A stretch of DNA of 64,000 nucleotides from CAVXFB01 sp963760935. GTDB taxonomy: Bacteria; Planctomycetota; Planctomycetia; Pirellulales; Thermoguttaceae. The stretch is from contig CAVXFB010000003.1 of assembly GCA_963760935.1 (NCBI GenBank), positions 930,001 through 994,000 on the forward strand, written 5' to 3'. The notes under the pieces are model-generated. The model was given only the letters and a program-made list of their open reading frames with translations. It ran no database searches and was not told where the DNA came from. This document shows, piece after piece, positions 17,664 through 26,321 of the stretch (within the stretch, counting starts at the first letter, position 1; every line of letters starts with the position of its first letter). A program made the position numbers and the translations under genes.

Positions 17664-18917
17664 ATGCAAACTGCACCTAAAGGCCTTCGACTGCACATCG
17701 GCCTGTTCGGCCGCCGCAATGCCGGCAAGTCGTCGCTTCTGAATGCGATGACACGGCAGGACGTGTCAATTGTGTCGGAAATTGCCGGCACGACGACCGA
17801 CCCTGTCGAGAAGCCAATGGAACTTCTGCCGCTGGGGCCGGTGTTGTTTATCGATACGGCCGGCATCGATGACGACGGAGCCTTGGGCGAAAAACGCGTG
17901 CAAAAGACGCGACAGGTATTTGACCGGACTGACGTGGGCGTGCTGGTTGTCGACGCCGGACGCTGGGAAGATTTCGAGGAGGCAATCTTCGGCGAATTGA
18001 CCGGGCGCGGCATCCCGGTACTCGTAGCGCTGAACAAGTCGGACATCGCCAAGCCGGCGGCCGCGCTATTGCAGCGATTGCACACTGCGAAGATCATTTT
18101 CACAGAAACCGTGGCGAGCGAGGGCCGAGGCGTGTTCGAATTGCGCGAGGCGCTGATCGAAGCAGCGCCGGACGACTACCTGCGCCCGCCGGCCATCGTG
18201 GCCGACCTGGTGCCACCGGGCGAGTTGGCCGTGCTGGTGGTGCCCATCGACCTGGAAGCCCCCAAAGGACGGCTGATCGTCCCGCAGGTGCAGTCGATCC
18301 GCGATCTGTTGGACGGCGACGCCTATTGCATGATCGTAAAGGAACGGGAACTTCGCGACGCTCTGGGTCGGTTGAACCGCCCGCCGGCACTGGTGGTGAC
18401 CGACTCGCAGGCGTTTTTGAAGGTCGCGGCCGACACGCCGCCGAACGTCAAACTGACCTCGTTCTCGATCCTTTTCGCGCGGCAAAAGGGAAACCTCAGT
18501 CAATTTGTCGAAGGCGCGGCCAGTATCGAGCGACTCAGGCCAGGCGACCGCGTGTTAATGGCCGAAGCGTGCACACATCATCCGATCGGCGATGACATAG
18601 GCCGGGTGAAAATTCCCCGCTGGCTAAAGCAATATGTCGGCGGCGACTTGCAGGTGGATACGGTGCAAGGGCACGATTTTCCCCAAGATTTGAGCCCCTA
18701 TCGGTTGGTCGTGCACTGCGGAGGGTGTATGTGGAACCGCCGGGCAATGCTCACACGCCTTACCCATTGCCACCGTGCCGGCGTGCCGATCTCAAATTAC
18801 GGAATGACAATCGCTTACACGCTGGGAATCTTCGATCGGGCGCTGGAGCCGTTCCCCGATGCGCTCGAGACGTATCGAAAGATCAAGCAGACCGTAGGGT
18901 CCGCCTTGCGGACCTGA
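17664..18917 (+). CDS. hydF: [FeFe]-hydrogenase maturation GTPase HydF
   Basis: Scaffold protein of about 417 residues that carries the diiron subsite to apo-hydrogenase. The N-terminal GTPase domain has GRRNAGKSS (P-loop, residues 16-24), DTAG and NKSD. The C-terminal cluster-binding domain has Cys303-Thr-His305 (EACTHHP) and HCGGC at residues 351-355, the CxH...HCxxC pattern diagnostic for HydF. The final VGSALRT and the stop codon fall in a family A palindromic repeat that also forms the end of lutC from the other side. It lies 45 bases after the toxin gene, so it may have its own start signals or be co-transcribed with hydEG-aspA. Confidence 0.95.
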   Translation: MQTAPKGLRLHIGLFGRRNAGKSSLLNAMTRQDVSIVSEIAGTTTDPVEKPMELLPLGPVLFIDTAGIDDDGALGEKRVQKTRQVFDRTDVGVLVVDAGRWEDFEEAIFGELTGRGIPVLVALNKSDIAKPAAALLQRLHTAKIIFTETVASEGRGVFELREALIEAAPDDYLRPPAIVADLVPPGELAVLVVPIDLEAPKGRLIVPQVQSIRDLLDGDAYCMIVKERELRDALGRLNRPPALVVTDSQAFLKVAADTPPNVKLTSFSILFARQKGNLSQFVEGAASIERLRPGDRVLMAEACTHHPIGDDIGRVKIPRWLKQYVGGDLQVDTVQGHDFPQDLSPYRLVVHCGGCMWNRRAMLTRLTHCHRAGVPISNYGMTIAYTLGIFDRALEPFPDALETYRKIKQTVGSALRT

Positions 18918-18954
18918 TTCGTGCATTCGCCGTGGTCCGCACGGTGGACCCTAC
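18894..18954. repeat. Nested inverted repeat, family A copy 2 (61 bp)
   Basis: GTAGGGTCCGCC at the left and GGTGGACCCTAC at the right form the outer arms, each also a small hairpin, with a 19-base spacer. The hydF stop (18915-18917) and the lutC stop (18951-18953, minus strand) both lie inside. It occupies the whole convergent junction and could act as a two-way transcript end. Confidence 0.88.
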
Positions 18955-19601
18955 GCAACAAGAATCACGACCAGCCGCTTCGGGCCGTGGACGCCGAGGA
19001 TGAGAATTTTCTCGATATCGGCCGTTCGGCTGGGACCAGTGACGAAGACGAACTCTCCCCGCTGGGCTGGATCGGCGACGCGCGGCGCGACTTTGGCCCA
19101 GGCTGCGGGCATGTGCTCGGCCAATTGCTCCTCTTTCGCGATAATGACGCACGCCGGCGGCAGATAACATAGCAACCGGTCTTGCGGCGTGGGGCAAGCG
19201 ATCATGCACGAGCCGGTGTCAGCCAGGAGCACGTCGGACTCGATCACGCTTGCCGAAAACTCGGCCATCTGCCGCGGCTCCCAATCGGCGGCGGCCCAAC
19301 GGATTGTGTTCGACGGCAGCTCGGCCGTCGCATCGCGGACCGTCGGTCGATCCATGCAACCCAGCGACGTCCACTTGGCCTGCCGAGCCAGCTCGGCCAG
19401 TTGCCACTGCGCGTCTTTCATCGTGGCGCAGCGAATTATCTCGCCGTCAACCGTCAACAGCTCCTTGGCGAACCGATCCGCCATCATGGCCGCTGTCGGA
19501 TTTTCGCACGGCCACACCTCGGCCACGGGCGGCATGTCCATGGGTGGAGCCTTGGAGAGCTCGGTGCGGATTCGCTGGAGAATTGTGTCGCGACTGCTCA
19601 T
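18951..19601 (-). CDS. lutC: Lactate utilization protein LutC (LldG)
   Basis: LUD-domain protein (DUF162) of about 216 residues, the third component of the LutABC L-lactate oxidase. The signature C-terminal stretch is present as VTGPSRTADIEKILILGVHG followed by PKRL. SVIESDVLLADTGSCMIAC is the conserved middle motif, though this family commonly has ETGT where this reads DTGS. It is the last gene of the minus-strand lutA-lutB-lutC run. Its stop codon is contributed by the repeat shared with hydF. Confidence 0.92.
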   Translation of the reverse strand: MSSRDTILQRIRTELSKAPPMDMPPVAEVWPCENPTAAMMADRFAKELLTVDGEIIRCATMKDAQWQLAELARQAKWTSLGCMDRPTVRDATAELPSNTIRWAAADWEPRQMAEFSASVIESDVLLADTGSCMIACPTPQDRLLCYLPPACVIIAKEEQLAEHMPAAWAKVAPRVADPAQRGEFVFVTGPSRTADIEKILILGVHGPKRLVVILVA

Positions 19602-19667
19602 GGTTCTTATGTAGTGAATCGGGTCGGAGCCGCTTCGTACACTCCAACCTACAACCCTTACCGCACC

Positions 19668-21085
19668 TTATTGTTTTGGCTCGTACCTGTCTTTGTTCTT
19701 GCGCCACCAACTGCGGAAATCGGGGCCCGGCACCTTGGGCAACTCACGGCCGCGAGTCCACGCGCCGAGCTTGCCGGGATGCCAGGGCAGGAACTTCGCC
19801 ATCCGCACCCCGATGCGCCACAGACGTCATGGCCAGCTTGTAGCGGAGTCGACCGCCCATAAACCACGCCCATACCGCCCAGGTCAGTCGTTCGGTGGGC
19901 GAGTTCATTGGCGACGATTCGTTGACCGCACGGTGGCGGAGGTGGACGAGTTGGTGTGGTATGTCGATCTTCACCGGGCACACTTCGCTGCACGCACCGC
20001 ACAGCGACGAGGCGAACGGCAGCTTGCCCGCCTTATCGATGCCCTGCAAATGAGGCGTGAGGATCGAACCGATCGGTCCGGGATAGACCCAACCATAGGC
20101 CCAGCCGCCGACGCGACGATATACCGGGCAATTATTCATGCAAGCGCCGCAGCGAATGCAGTGCAGCGACGACCAGGCGGCACGGTCTTTCAGCACATTG
20201 CTCCGCCCGTTGTCCAAAATGATGATGTACAGTTTTCGGCCGGGCGTGGCCCCGTGGAAGAGATGCGTGTAGGTAGTGAGCTTCTGGCCGGTGCCGCTGC
20301 GCCAGCAGGTTCAGGAACAGCGGCACATCGGCGATGCGGGGCAGGATTTTTTCGATGCCGATCAGGGCCACGTGCACCGGCGGCGTGGACGTCGAAAGCC
20401 CGGCGTTGCCTTCGTTCTCAATCACGACCATTGTACCGGTCTCGGCGATGGCGAAGTTGCAGCCGGAAACGCCCATGCCCGCTTGCAGATATTCGTCACG
20501 AAGGTGCCGGCGGGCGATGTCGGTCAGGCCGCGATGTTCCTCGGAAAAGGGCTCACCGAGTTTGTCGGCAAACAGCCTTCCCACATCGGCGGCCGACATG
20601 TGGATGGCAGGAGTGACGATGTGAACGGGCCGCTGCTGGGCCAGTTGCACGATGTATTCGCCGAGGTCGGTCTCGACGGCCCGGATGCCGGCCGCCTCGA
20701 GCACGTGGTTCAGTTCCATCTCTTCGCTGACCATCGATTTTGACTTGACCACGCTCCGCACGTTATGCTCGCGGGCGATGTCGAGCACGTGCTGATTGGC
20801 CTCGGCGGCATCCTTGGCCCAAAGCACGGTGGCCCCGCGGGCGGTAATCTTCTGCTCAAACTCGACGAGCAACTTGTCGAGGTTGGCCACCGCATAGCTC
20901 TTCACCTGATGGCCTGCCTCGCGCCAATCCTGGAAGCACGGGACGGAATCGGTCACTGTCCGGTTGTGGTCGGCCGACCGCTCGGCATTCACGCCCAGAG
21001 AGGCCGGCGCCTTGGGCTCGTAGAGACCCTTCGTCTCACCCGTTAGGAACTCGGCGCCATTCATCGGGTCGGATTTGTGTGGCAT
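19668..21085 (-). CDS. lutB: Lactate utilization iron-sulfur protein LutB, two frameshifts
   Basis: LutB (LldF) couples an LUD domain to ferredoxin-like clusters. The N-terminal frame reads through SKSMVSEEMELNHVLEAAGI and the family motif ETGTMVVIENEGNAGLSTST to about 20295. The next frame gives YIIILDNGRSN, the cluster motifs CIRCGACMNNCPVYRR and CGACSEVCPVKIDIPH, then a Trp-rich tail. A third frame from about 19820 restores the usual end KFLPWHPGKLGAWTRGRELP and DRYEPKQ before TAA. One base must be removed (or two added) at each break; the second is at a GGGG run. Corrected length is about 470 residues, normal for the family. Assembly error is the likeliest cause. Confidence 0.9.
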
Positions 21086-21110
21086 CGGATAGGGCGGCGC
21101 GGTTCAAAGG

Positions 21111-21980
21111 TCAGGGATCAGGGGAGGTGGCTTGAGCGCCGGAAGCCAGGGTTGGGCGATTTGCTGCCCGGTCGCCCCGTTTCACGTCTTGCGCCATATC
21201 TTCGCTTTTCCAGCCCGACACCAACACTTCGGCGATGTGCATGGTGCGAATGTGCCGCGTTTCCCGCTTTCGCCGCAGCATGCCGTCGATATGCATCAGG
21301 CAACTAATGTCGTTGGAGACAACGACCTCGGCGCCGCTGCGGACGATATTCTCGACTTTCGTGCTACCCATGGCCAACGAGGTACCGGGCATCTTCACGC
21401 TGAACGTGCCGCCGAAGCCGCAACACTCCTCGATATTGGGCAGTTCGCAATACGTCAGACCGTGAACGCTCTTAAGCATGCGCATGGGCTGCTCGGCGGT
21501 GCCCAGCTCGCGCCGCCCGTGGCAGCCGATGTGCATGGCGACCTTGTGCGGAAACGTCGCGCCGGTATCGGTGACGCCCAGAATGTCGTGAAGAAACTCG
21601 GTCAACTCGAACACCCGTCGCCCGATGCCGACAACGCGCGGATCGGGATCGGCGTGTCCGAAGAACACACGGCACATGGCCGTACACGACGCCGACGGAC
21701 AGACGATCCATCGATGCGGCTCGAAGACGTCGCAGAAATGGCGGATTACCCGCCGCGCCTCTTCCCAATAGCCCGAGTTGAAAGCCGGCTGGCCACAGCA
21801 GGTTTGCTCGGTTGGGTAAAGCGTCGGCACGCCGTAGCGCTTCAACAGGTCGGCCGTCGCCCGGGCGATTTGCGGGTAGAACTGGTCGATGTAGCACGGA
21901 ATGAACAGCGCAACCGGATCGCCCGGCTGATATGGCGGATCATCTTGCCGCGGTGCGATGCTGTGAATAGGTCGAGGCAT
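21111..21980 (-). CDS. lutA: Lactate utilization protein LutA (LldE)
   Basis: About 289 residues with two CCG domains of the heterodisulfide-reductase B type. The first shows CCGQPAFNSGYWEEAR and the second EECCGFGGTFSVKMPGTSLA, both binding iron-sulfur clusters. FIPCYIDQFYPQIARAT near the start and SNDISCLMHIDGML near the end are standard LutA segments. The ATG at MPRPIHS is preferred; an upstream TTG would add 11 residues. The Pro/Ser-rich last 15 residues look unconserved. It heads the operon and is divergent from the 22.1 kb secreted protein gene. Confidence 0.92.
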   Translation of the reverse strand: MPRPIHSIAPRQDDPPYQPGDPVALFIPCYIDQFYPQIARATADLLKRYGVPTLYPTEQTCCGQPAFNSGYWEEARRVIRHFCDVFEPHRWIVCPSASCTAMCRVFFGHADPDPRVVGIGRRVFELTEFLHDILGVTDTGATFPHKVAMHIGCHGRRELGTAEQPMRMLKSVHGLTYCELPNIEECCGFGGTFSVKMPGTSLAMGSTKVENIVRSGAEVVVSNDISCLMHIDGMLRRKRETRHIRTMHIAEVLVSGWKSEDMAQDVKRGDRAANRPTLASGAQATSPDP

Positions 21981-22122
21981 AACAGGGCTGGCCGGCCATT
22001 GTAGCGAAATCAAACCGCTATCTTACACTGCCGGGCCGCTGCCTGACCAGTGGTGCAGTAAATTACTAGCAGGGCCGCAAATCGGGCAGTACAATGCTCG
22101 TGGGGGGCCGGGAGACGTGATT

Positions 22123-23403
22123 ATGTTTTGCTCTGTGGCAATAATTTGCTCCTTGTTGGCTAATTCGGCACTGGCGGTCGGCGGCGAGGACTTGCAGGCC
22201 GAGGTGCAGCGGTTGGTCGAGCAGCTTGACGCCCCGCGATTGGCCGATCGTGAAGCGGCCGAAAATGCGTTACTGCGGCGCGGCCCCGAGGTGCTGCCGT
22301 TCTTGCCGAAGGAAGACGAACGAGCGCCGGCGGAAGTCCAGCAGCGAACGACCCGCATCCGGCAACGGCTCGAGCGGTCCATTGCCGCAGGGGCGGCCGA
22401 GTCCTCGCCGATCACGCTCCACGTCCGATCGATACCGCTCTCCAAGATCCTCGAACAGTTCCAGCAGCAGTCGGGCAACGCGATCTTCGACTACCGGCCG
22501 CAGTTCGGTCAGCCCGTAACCGACCCCAAGCTAACCGTCGACTTCGATAAGTCGGACTTCTGGCCGGCATTGGATCGGGTCTTGGCGCAGGCCAAACTGA
22601 TCGTATACCCGTATGCCAAGCGGCATGCGATCGGTGTAGTGGCCGCATCAGGAGTGCCTGCTGCGTCGGGCCACGTCAGCTATAGCGGCCCGTTTCGCTT
22701 CGAGCCCGTATCCGTCATCGCGTCGCACAATTTTCGTCAACCAAACGGCGACTCACTGGTCGTGAGCGTCGACGCGATTTGGGAGCCGCGGCTGCGAATC
22801 ATTAGCCTGGCGCATCGGATGGCGGACGTGAAGGCGGTGGACGAACGTGGCAAGCCGCTGCCGGCCGCCATGAGCGCCGCCCAAATAGAGATGGCCGACG
22901 TACAGTTGGCGGATGCCCCGGCCGTGAAACTCGACATCAATCTGCAACGGCCGCCGCGCGAGATTCGGCAAATCGCAAGCCTTCAGGGCAAGCTGCGGGC
23001 CACGCTTGCCGGCCGGGACGTGACGTTCCGCTTCGCCAAGCTGGATGGTGCGCACGACGTTCAACAACGCATCGCCGACGTTACGGTGACGCTGGAGCAA
23101 GTTCGCAAGAGCTCAGATGGATGGGAAGTCTACATACGTGTCCGTTTCGACGACGCCGGCGACGCCCTGGCTTCGCACCGGCAGTGGATCTTCGACAACG
23201 CGGCAAACCTGGAGGGACCCGACGGAAAATCGATCGCCTACGCCAGCGTTGAGCCGACCGCCCAGGAGAAGAACCAAATTGGCTTAGCTTATCGCTTCAA
23301 GACGGATCGACCGCTGGGGGAGCTGGCGTTCACCTATACGACGCCCGGCACGATCATCGACCGCGCATTTCCGTATGAGTTGAAGAACATCGACCTGCCA
23401 TAA
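22123..23403 (+). CDS. Secreted protein of unknown function with a secretin-N-like region
   Basis: About 426 residues. A signal peptide (MFCSVAIICSLLANSALA) leads into a helical region (LQAEVQRLVEQLDAPRLADR), then about 60 residues resembling the STN/secretin short domain (LHVRSIPLSKILEQFQQQSG, LTVDFDKSDFWPALDRVLAQ). The rest is beta-rich, with SLAHRMADVKAVDERGKPLP. It ends with a segment resembling planctomycete HEAT/STN secreted proteins. A GTG six bases upstream is an alternative start. No catalytic motif is seen and the neighbours give no clue. It is probably periplasmic. Confidence 0.68.
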   Translation: MFCSVAIICSLLANSALAVGGEDLQAEVQRLVEQLDAPRLADREAAENALLRRGPEVLPFLPKEDERAPAEVQQRTTRIRQRLERSIAAGAAESSPITLHVRSIPLSKILEQFQQQSGNAIFDYRPQFGQPVTDPKLTVDFDKSDFWPALDRVLAQAKLIVYPYAKRHAIGVVAASGVPAASGHVSYSGPFRFEPVSVIASHNFRQPNGDSLVVSVDAIWEPRLRIISLAHRMADVKAVDERGKPLPAAMSAAQIEMADVQLADAPAVKLDINLQRPPREIRQIASLQGKLRATLAGRDVTFRFAKLDGAHDVQQRIADVTVTLEQVRKSSDGWEVYIRVRFDDAGDALASHRQWIFDNAANLEGPDGKSIAYASVEPTAQEKNQIGLAYRFKTDRPLGELAFTYTTPGTIIDRAFPYELKNIDLP

Positions 23404-23431
23404 GAGGCACGGTCGGCATACGATCACGAGC

Positions 23432-24034
23432 CTACGCAGCCGGCCGTTTGGCCGAATACAGATACGGATTCATCGTCGGGTCGTTATACATCTTGAACTG
23501 ACGATACACCTTCAGCCGCTTGCGCCCGGCGAACAAGTCCTCGATCAATTCGCGGAGCGATCGGGACAGGTCTCGTCGTTGCTCGTGAAGAATTTCCAGC
23601 CGAGCCTTGGCCTTGGCAATGTGGCTGTCCGAGGCATCGCTGCGACAAGCCTGTTCTTCCATGTGATAGAGCCGCAGCGCCAGGATCGATAGTCGGTCGA
23701 TCACGCTGCCCGGCGTTTCCGTGTTCAGGCGGGCGGCCTGCCAAGATTCTACTTTCGCCACCGCTAATTGGTGGATGATGGCATCGTCGAGCTGCTCGAT
23801 CAGGTCGTTGCGCTGCTGATTGAGTTTGTCAATCGCCCGTTTCACCGCGGCCAGGTCGTCGCTGGTGACGTTGGGGCTGCGGGCGATGTCCTCCTGATGC
23901 CAGAGGCGGAAGTTCTGCTGATGCTGAAGGCAGACGAGTTGCAGGAAGCTCGTGTACGGGTTGTCGATCTCTTCCGTATGCCAGCGAGCTACGGTCATTT
24001 CATGCACGTCGAGAATCGCGTGAACGTCGAGCAT
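23432..24034 (-). CDS. DUF4254 domain protein
   Basis: About 200 residues, all helical, with TVARWHTEEIDNPYTSFLQL at the start, then LWHQEDIARSPNVTSDD and KRAIDKLNQQRNDLIEQLDD. These match the DUF4254 family, often found near LPS and glycan genes in planctomycetes and related phyla. PGSVIDRLSILALRLYHMEE is the other conserved segment. The ATG giving MLDVHAILDVHE is used; longer in-frame starts run into unconserved sequence. Function is unknown. It converges on the secreted-protein gene with a 28-base gap. Confidence 0.82.
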   Translation of the reverse strand: MLDVHAILDVHEMTVARWHTEEIDNPYTSFLQLVCLQHQQNFRLWHQEDIARSPNVTSDDLAAVKRAIDKLNQQRNDLIEQLDDAIIHQLAVAKVESWQAARLNTETPGSVIDRLSILALRLYHMEEQACRSDASDSHIAKAKARLEILHEQRRDLSRSLRELIEDLFAGRKRLKVYRQFKMYNDPTMNPYLYSAKRPAA

Positions 24035-24230
24035 GGGAAATAACGGCGATTGGGGACAGGGAACGGGATTGGATCGGTCTCGCCACATCGGCCGGGCGGA
24101 TGCCGCCCAGCAGCGAGATATTTGACGCCACCCCGTTCCTCTCTTGGTGGCGGCGCGCGACCGCGTTATGATCGTTGGTGCTGACAGTTTTCCGTGCGGC
24201 AGAATAGCGATCAATGGCATTTGTGGCAAG

Positions 24231-25088
24231 ATGAAAAAACTTCGTTGGCCGCTGGTATTGCTCACTGCCGCTCTGGTCGTCTTGGTCTGGCACGCTTCAC
24301 TGCACGTTTCCCCCGGGCCGGCGGCGGGAACGGCATTTGAGGGCAAAATCGCTCCGCCGGGGCCAACGAACAGCGTCGGCCGGGCCACGATCCGCTTGGG
24401 CGCCTTTAACATCCACGGCGGCAAGGGCCGCGACGGACGACGCGATTTGGCCCGCGTGGCAGACAATCTCCGCGATCTCGACTTCGTGGCGCTCAGCGAG
24501 GTGCTTGGGCAGACCATTACCGGCAGCGCGGATCAGACCGAGCAATTAGGCCGTCAACTCGGAATGCAATGGCTGTTCGCGCCGGCTGACCTGCGGTGGT
24601 TCTATGCGCAGTCCGGCAACGGAGCGATCAGCCGCGTGCCTGTGTGCTCGTGGCAGCGGCTACCATTGCCGCGGCGATATGATCGAAGTTATCGAAACAT
24701 GGTGTTGGTCGACCTTTCGTGCGGCGCTGGGCGCACGGCTGCCGTTCATGTCTTGTTGACGCACGTGAACCGACGTTACGACGCCGAACGAGAGGCTCAA
24801 CTCAGCGCCGCGATCGCGCTATATTTGGATTTAGCCGAGCCGGCCGTCCTGATGGGCGATCTCAACAGCGACGCCGGCGACCCGCAGATCCGAAAGCTGC
24901 TGCAAACGCCGGGTGTTATTGACACACTGGGGGCGAAGCTGGGCAACAGAGACTTGCCGGGGCGAATCGATTGGATCATTGTACGCGGCCTTCGGCCCGT
25001 TGAGGGCGGCATCCGCGACAATGGCGCGTCGGATCACCCGCTGGTTTGGGCCGAGCTGGAGTTACCAGGGGAAGAGAGTCCGCTATAA
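24231..25088 (+). CDS. Endonuclease/exonuclease/phosphatase family protein, membrane-anchored
   Basis: About 285 residues starting MKKLRWPLVLLTAALVVLVW, a signal anchor. The EEP fold follows: RLGAFNIHGGKG (Asn ligand), DFVALSEVLGQT (metal-binding Glu), HVLLTHVNRR, AVLMGDLNSDAGDPQ, then RIDWIIVRG and the catalytic ASDHPLVWAEL. Every conserved metal or catalytic position of the superfamily is present. Members cleave phosphodiesters in nucleic acids, inositol phosphates or sphingomyelin; this one should act in the periplasm. The substrate is unknown. A cluster of family A repeats follows directly. Confidence 0.85.
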   Translation: MKKLRWPLVLLTAALVVLVWHASLHVSPGPAAGTAFEGKIAPPGPTNSVGRATIRLGAFNIHGGKGRDGRRDLARVADNLRDLDFVALSEVLGQTITGSADQTEQLGRQLGMQWLFAPADLRWFYAQSGNGAISRVPVCSWQRLPLPRRYDRSYRNMVLVDLSCGAGRTAAVHVLLTHVNRRYDAEREAQLSAAIALYLDLAEPAVLMGDLNSDAGDPQIRKLLQTPGVIDTLGAKLGNRDLPGRIDWIIVRGLRPVEGGIRDNGASDHPLVWAELELPGEESPL

Positions 25089-25102
25089 TAGACAAGTGCA
25101 AT

Positions 25103-25217
25103 GGTCCGCGAGGCGGACCCTACGATCCAGCGGTCCGTGAGAGAAGGTAGGGTCGGCCGTGCGGACGGTGGCAGGTACGGCCCGCCTTTGTGCAACGGTC
25201 CGTGGGGCGGGCCCTAG
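25103..25217. repeat. Family A inverted repeats, degenerate cluster (copy 3)
   Basis: One clean hairpin arm (GGTCCGC GAG GCGGACC, then CTAC) is followed by diverged arms: CGGTCCGTGAGAGAAG, GTAGGGTCGGCCGTGCGGAC and GGTCCGTGGGGCGGGCC. They fill most of the gap between the EEP gene and the peptidase gene. The arrangement looks like one half-element next to a decayed full element. The last bases provide the AGGAG that may serve as ribosome-binding site of the next gene. Confidence 0.75.
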
Positions 25218-25230
25218 GAGCGGTGTCCAT

Positions 25231-26243
25231 TTGTTGAAGGTCGCACCTTTGAAGCAACTCATTGCAATTGCCGCCCGCCCGATCATGGCGCTGTCTGGCG
25301 GTGTCCTGCTTGTCGGCGTGGTGCTGGCGGCATGGTTGCTCATTGGCCAGCCCGGAAGTAATGTCGCAGCAGCGGTCGCAGCCCCGACCAAACTCGAAGA
25401 CATCCCCTTCAACGGCGCCCGGGCGTACGAATATCTCAAGCAGCTCTGCGAGATCGGTCCGCGCCCAGCGGCTCGGCCGGCATGGAGAAGCAGCAAAAAC
25501 TCTTGGCCGAGCATTTCACCAAGTTGGGCGGCAAAGTGGAGTTTCAGCGATTTCGGGTGCAGCATCCGCACGATCGATCCTGGGTGCCGATGGCGAACAT
25601 CATTGTTCACTGGCATCCAAAAGCGACGGAGCGCATCCTGCTTTGTGCCCACTACGACACGCTGCCGTATCCGCTGCAAGACCCACAGAATCCGCGCGGG
25701 CGCTTTGTCGGGGCCAACGACAACGCCAGCGGCGTGGCCGTGCTGATGGAACTAGCTCACGATATGCCGTCGCTCAAGTCGAAGTACGGCGTCGACTTCT
25801 TGCTGCTGGACGGCGAGGAGTATATATTCGATGAGCGCGATCGGTACTTCCTTGGCTCGGAGTATTTTGCCCGGGAATATGCTAAGGCAAAGCCGCAGCA
25901 CCGCTACCGCTGGGGCGTGCTGCTGGATATGATTGGCGATTCGAACTTGCAGATTTACGAGGAACGCAACAGCCTGTGGTGGCGCGACACGCGGCCGCTG
26001 GTTGCCGACATCTGGGCCACTGCCGCCCGGCTTGGCGTGCGCGATTTCATAGCGACACCGAAGTATGAGGTAAGTGACGATCACGTGACGCTGCACGATA
26101 TCGGCGGCATCCCGTGCATCGACGTGATCGATTTCGACTATCCGGCATGGCACACCCAGCGCGACACGCCCGACCAGTGTTCGGCACTCAGTCTGGCCAA
26201 GGTCGGCTGGGTGATTCGTGAGTGGCTGAAATCGGTCGAGTGA
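25231..26243 (+). CDS. M28 family peptidase / glutaminyl-peptide cyclotransferase-like, one frameshift
   Basis: A membrane-anchored zinc enzyme of about 337 residues after correction. Zinc-site segments are LLCAHYDTLPYP, GANDNASGVAVLMELA, LLLDGEEY, LLDMIGDSN and the distal SDDHVTLHDIGGIPCIDVID. DRYFLGSEYFAREYA is shared with bacterial and animal glutaminyl cyclases. The N-terminal part, with a membrane segment (LLVGVVLAAWLLIG), is in a different frame; adding one C to the CCC near 25468 joins GPRP to SGSAGMEKQQKLL. The start is uncertain: TTG here, ten bases after AGGAG, or ATG at 25285. It would remove residues from peptides or cyclise N-terminal glutamine outside the cytoplasm. Confidence 0.82.
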
Positions 26244-26263
26244 GGCGGCGACTAGCAAATCTG

Positions 26264-26287
26264 CCCTCTCCCAAAAGGGAGAGGGGA
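26264..26287. repeat. Palindromic repeat, family B copy 2
   Basis: CCCTCTCCC, an AAAA loop and GGGAGAGGGG lie between the peptidase stop and the thyX start. It is the core of the element also seen at 11380 and 45846, here without the CCCTCACC lead. Confidence 0.72.
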
Positions 26288-26321
26288 CCAACGTACCTTA
26301 CTCCCTTTCACATTCACTTAC

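Noticed and set aside
21132..22004. Plus-strand frame of 290 codons opposite lutA
   Set aside because: Shadow of lutA, which has both CCG motifs.
25159..25230. Upstream start for the M28 peptidase within the repeat cluster
   Set aside because: The added residues are repeat-derived (VAGTARLCATVRG) and precede the basic stretch and membrane anchor; the start after AGGAG is more likely.
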